Positions 62,901-64,000 of a DNA stretch of 64,000 nucleotides are shown here, piece after piece. The first letter of the stretch is position 1, and each line of letters begins with the position of its first letter. This stretch comes from Otis tarda (lineage: Eukaryota > Chordata > Aves > Otidiformes > Otididae). Location of the stretch: assembly GCA_026413225.1 (NCBI GenBank), contig CM048552.1:192854053-192918052 (forward strand). The letters are read 5' to 3'. The notes below the pieces were generated by a model. It saw only the letters and a list, made by a program, of their open reading frames with translations, ran no database searches and was not told the DNA's origin. Both the position numbers and the translations under genes were made by a program.

Positions 62901-64000
62901 CGACGCTACGGACAGCACAAATGTGCACTTTGCTCTTCAGATGCTGTGAAAGCCAGAAGGATGCCAGATTAGATTTAGGAGAGTACATATGGATGCGTTG
63001 CCTTCTCTGGCCTTCCACCGGTCCTTAAAATCCTCTGTTGCTCTGGATGAAGACAGCAAGGGCGGCTGTGGACAATCACAGCTGCAGAAGCGTAATTGCA
63101 ATTCCTGTCTGAGAGCTGCTTAGTGCTTCTGATAATCTTTAAGACCTGTGAGCGGCTACAGTACAAACGGAGAGTATTTTGGGGCAGGGATACAGTATAT
63201 GAACAACTCTGCAGAAGGACTGGGAAAAAAACAACCCGCTTCTAACCTTTTGGTGTTTACATTTCACAGAAGGAAAGGATGCTCTGAGGCACAAGCACAA
63301 GTTCAGACTGAAGCCCAGATTTCCCTGCTCTGGGATTTCAGACACTTGGAAAGCACCTCTGAGGCAAAGTCCTGTACCATGGCTTACCCTAAAGGCTGAG
63401 ATGCCACCACAGCTCAGCTCTCAACCCCATCACTGGCTGGAATCACACCGCCAGTCCACCGACAGCAAATCCCAGCAGTTCATTTTGCGTGTTCAAAGGG
63501 CTGTTCAGCTTCTGAGGAGGTGATGGGAAGGTGACAGCAGTGAAGCCTTACGTCAGTGTCATGAATAACTCTGTTTCAGCAAAACCTCCCTCTAAACCCC
63601 ATACACTGCCTAACAGATGTTACATCTGTTTCTGTTTCCAGTATGATCTCACTAATCACTTTTTAAGAATCCAGCATTCAGGGTTAATCAACATGAGCTG
63701 AATTACAGTAAAGGTTCCTACAGCAACGGAAAAGTCCTGTGCAGCTCCCTTTCCCCAGGTCATCCTCTTGGAGAGCGGGGTCTATCCTCTGACTGAATTC
63801 TGCCCAAAGCCCCGTGATCCCTGCAAAGCCAGGATCTCTCTCCAAAGAGCTTCTTCCTCTCCCGGGTCTTTGTCTATTTGACAAGGCAGATCTGCCAATA
63901 GTTGATTTTTCTGTTCAGTAGTTAAACTAAAAGCTCAACAAACATGATACAGGTCAACACCAAAGGCCTCACAGGAATGGAAGGGTGAATTCCCAAGAAG
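56921..64000. other. Intergenic, no established gene
   Basis: Mixed composition. Open frames of 244 codons (- strand, 57,624-58,358) and 177 codons (+ strand, 57,829-58,362) overlap in a GC-richer patch. No domain, splice structure or promoter was recognised. A G-run lies at about 60,597-60,606. AT-rich 58,380-58,670 might be a conserved non-coding element, but I cannot test this. Confidence 0.5.
59630..59715 (+). mobile_element. Possible old CR1 trace
   Basis: The frame VVVDLPSLESSQSSLDEAL resembles the CR1 end VVDAPSLETFKARLDEAL at the same spacing. There is no tail. A weak call. Confidence 0.3.

Noticed and set aside
1..64000. CRISPR arrays, operons, ribosome binding sites, rRNA or tRNA genes
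   Set aside because: No regularly spaced repeats or bacterial gene layout. This is vertebrate DNA, and no tRNA or rRNA sequence was recognised by eye.

Overview
The window is vertebrate nuclear DNA, almost certainly from a bird. The evidence is CR1 retroposon tails ending in ATTCTGTG-type octamers, a solo LTR of a family I recognise from avian genomes, short CpG-rich promoters in AT-rich surroundings, and a spliced HMGB1 gene whose protein (215 residues, KVDAGKK linker, 30-residue acidic tail) fits avian HMGB1. I cannot name the species.

Layout. 1-14,590 is AT-rich DNA with an (AT)27 tract, a perfect hairpin and no gene I can support. A CpG island at about 14,590-15,060 is followed by a possible untranslated exon (15,341-15,397). 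Eight exon-like segments on the + strand (17,117-35,002) can then be joined in phase, from an ATG to a stop, into a 328-residue protein I do not recognise. This is a hypothesis with unverified splice choices, but it is the most interesting feature here. A 594-bp solo LTR on the - strand lies in its penultimate intron, and ancient CR1 remnants lie in others.

37,030-39,330 is a large CpG island with a CCAAT-rich promoter and a non-coding first exon for HMGB1. The HMGB1 coding exons are 40,670-40,819, 41,109-41,254, 42,195-42,369 and 44,372-44,548 (+), followed by a long 3' UTR of about 2 kb with a 45-T run and a distal block that appears strongly conserved. The intron 2 acceptor sits directly behind a CR1 tail.

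46,600-64,000 is gene-poor. It holds three clear CR1 copies (two - strand, one + strand), possible older CR1 traces, a 62-codon open frame with a membrane-like segment, and a GC-richer stretch with overlapping long open frames on both strands. Neither of the usual mammalian HMGB1 neighbours (USPL1 upstream, KATNAL1 downstream) was recognised.

HMGB1 is the only gene established with confidence. It encodes the abundant nuclear DNA-bending protein that also acts outside cells as an alarmin. No CRISPR array, operon, rRNA or tRNA was seen.
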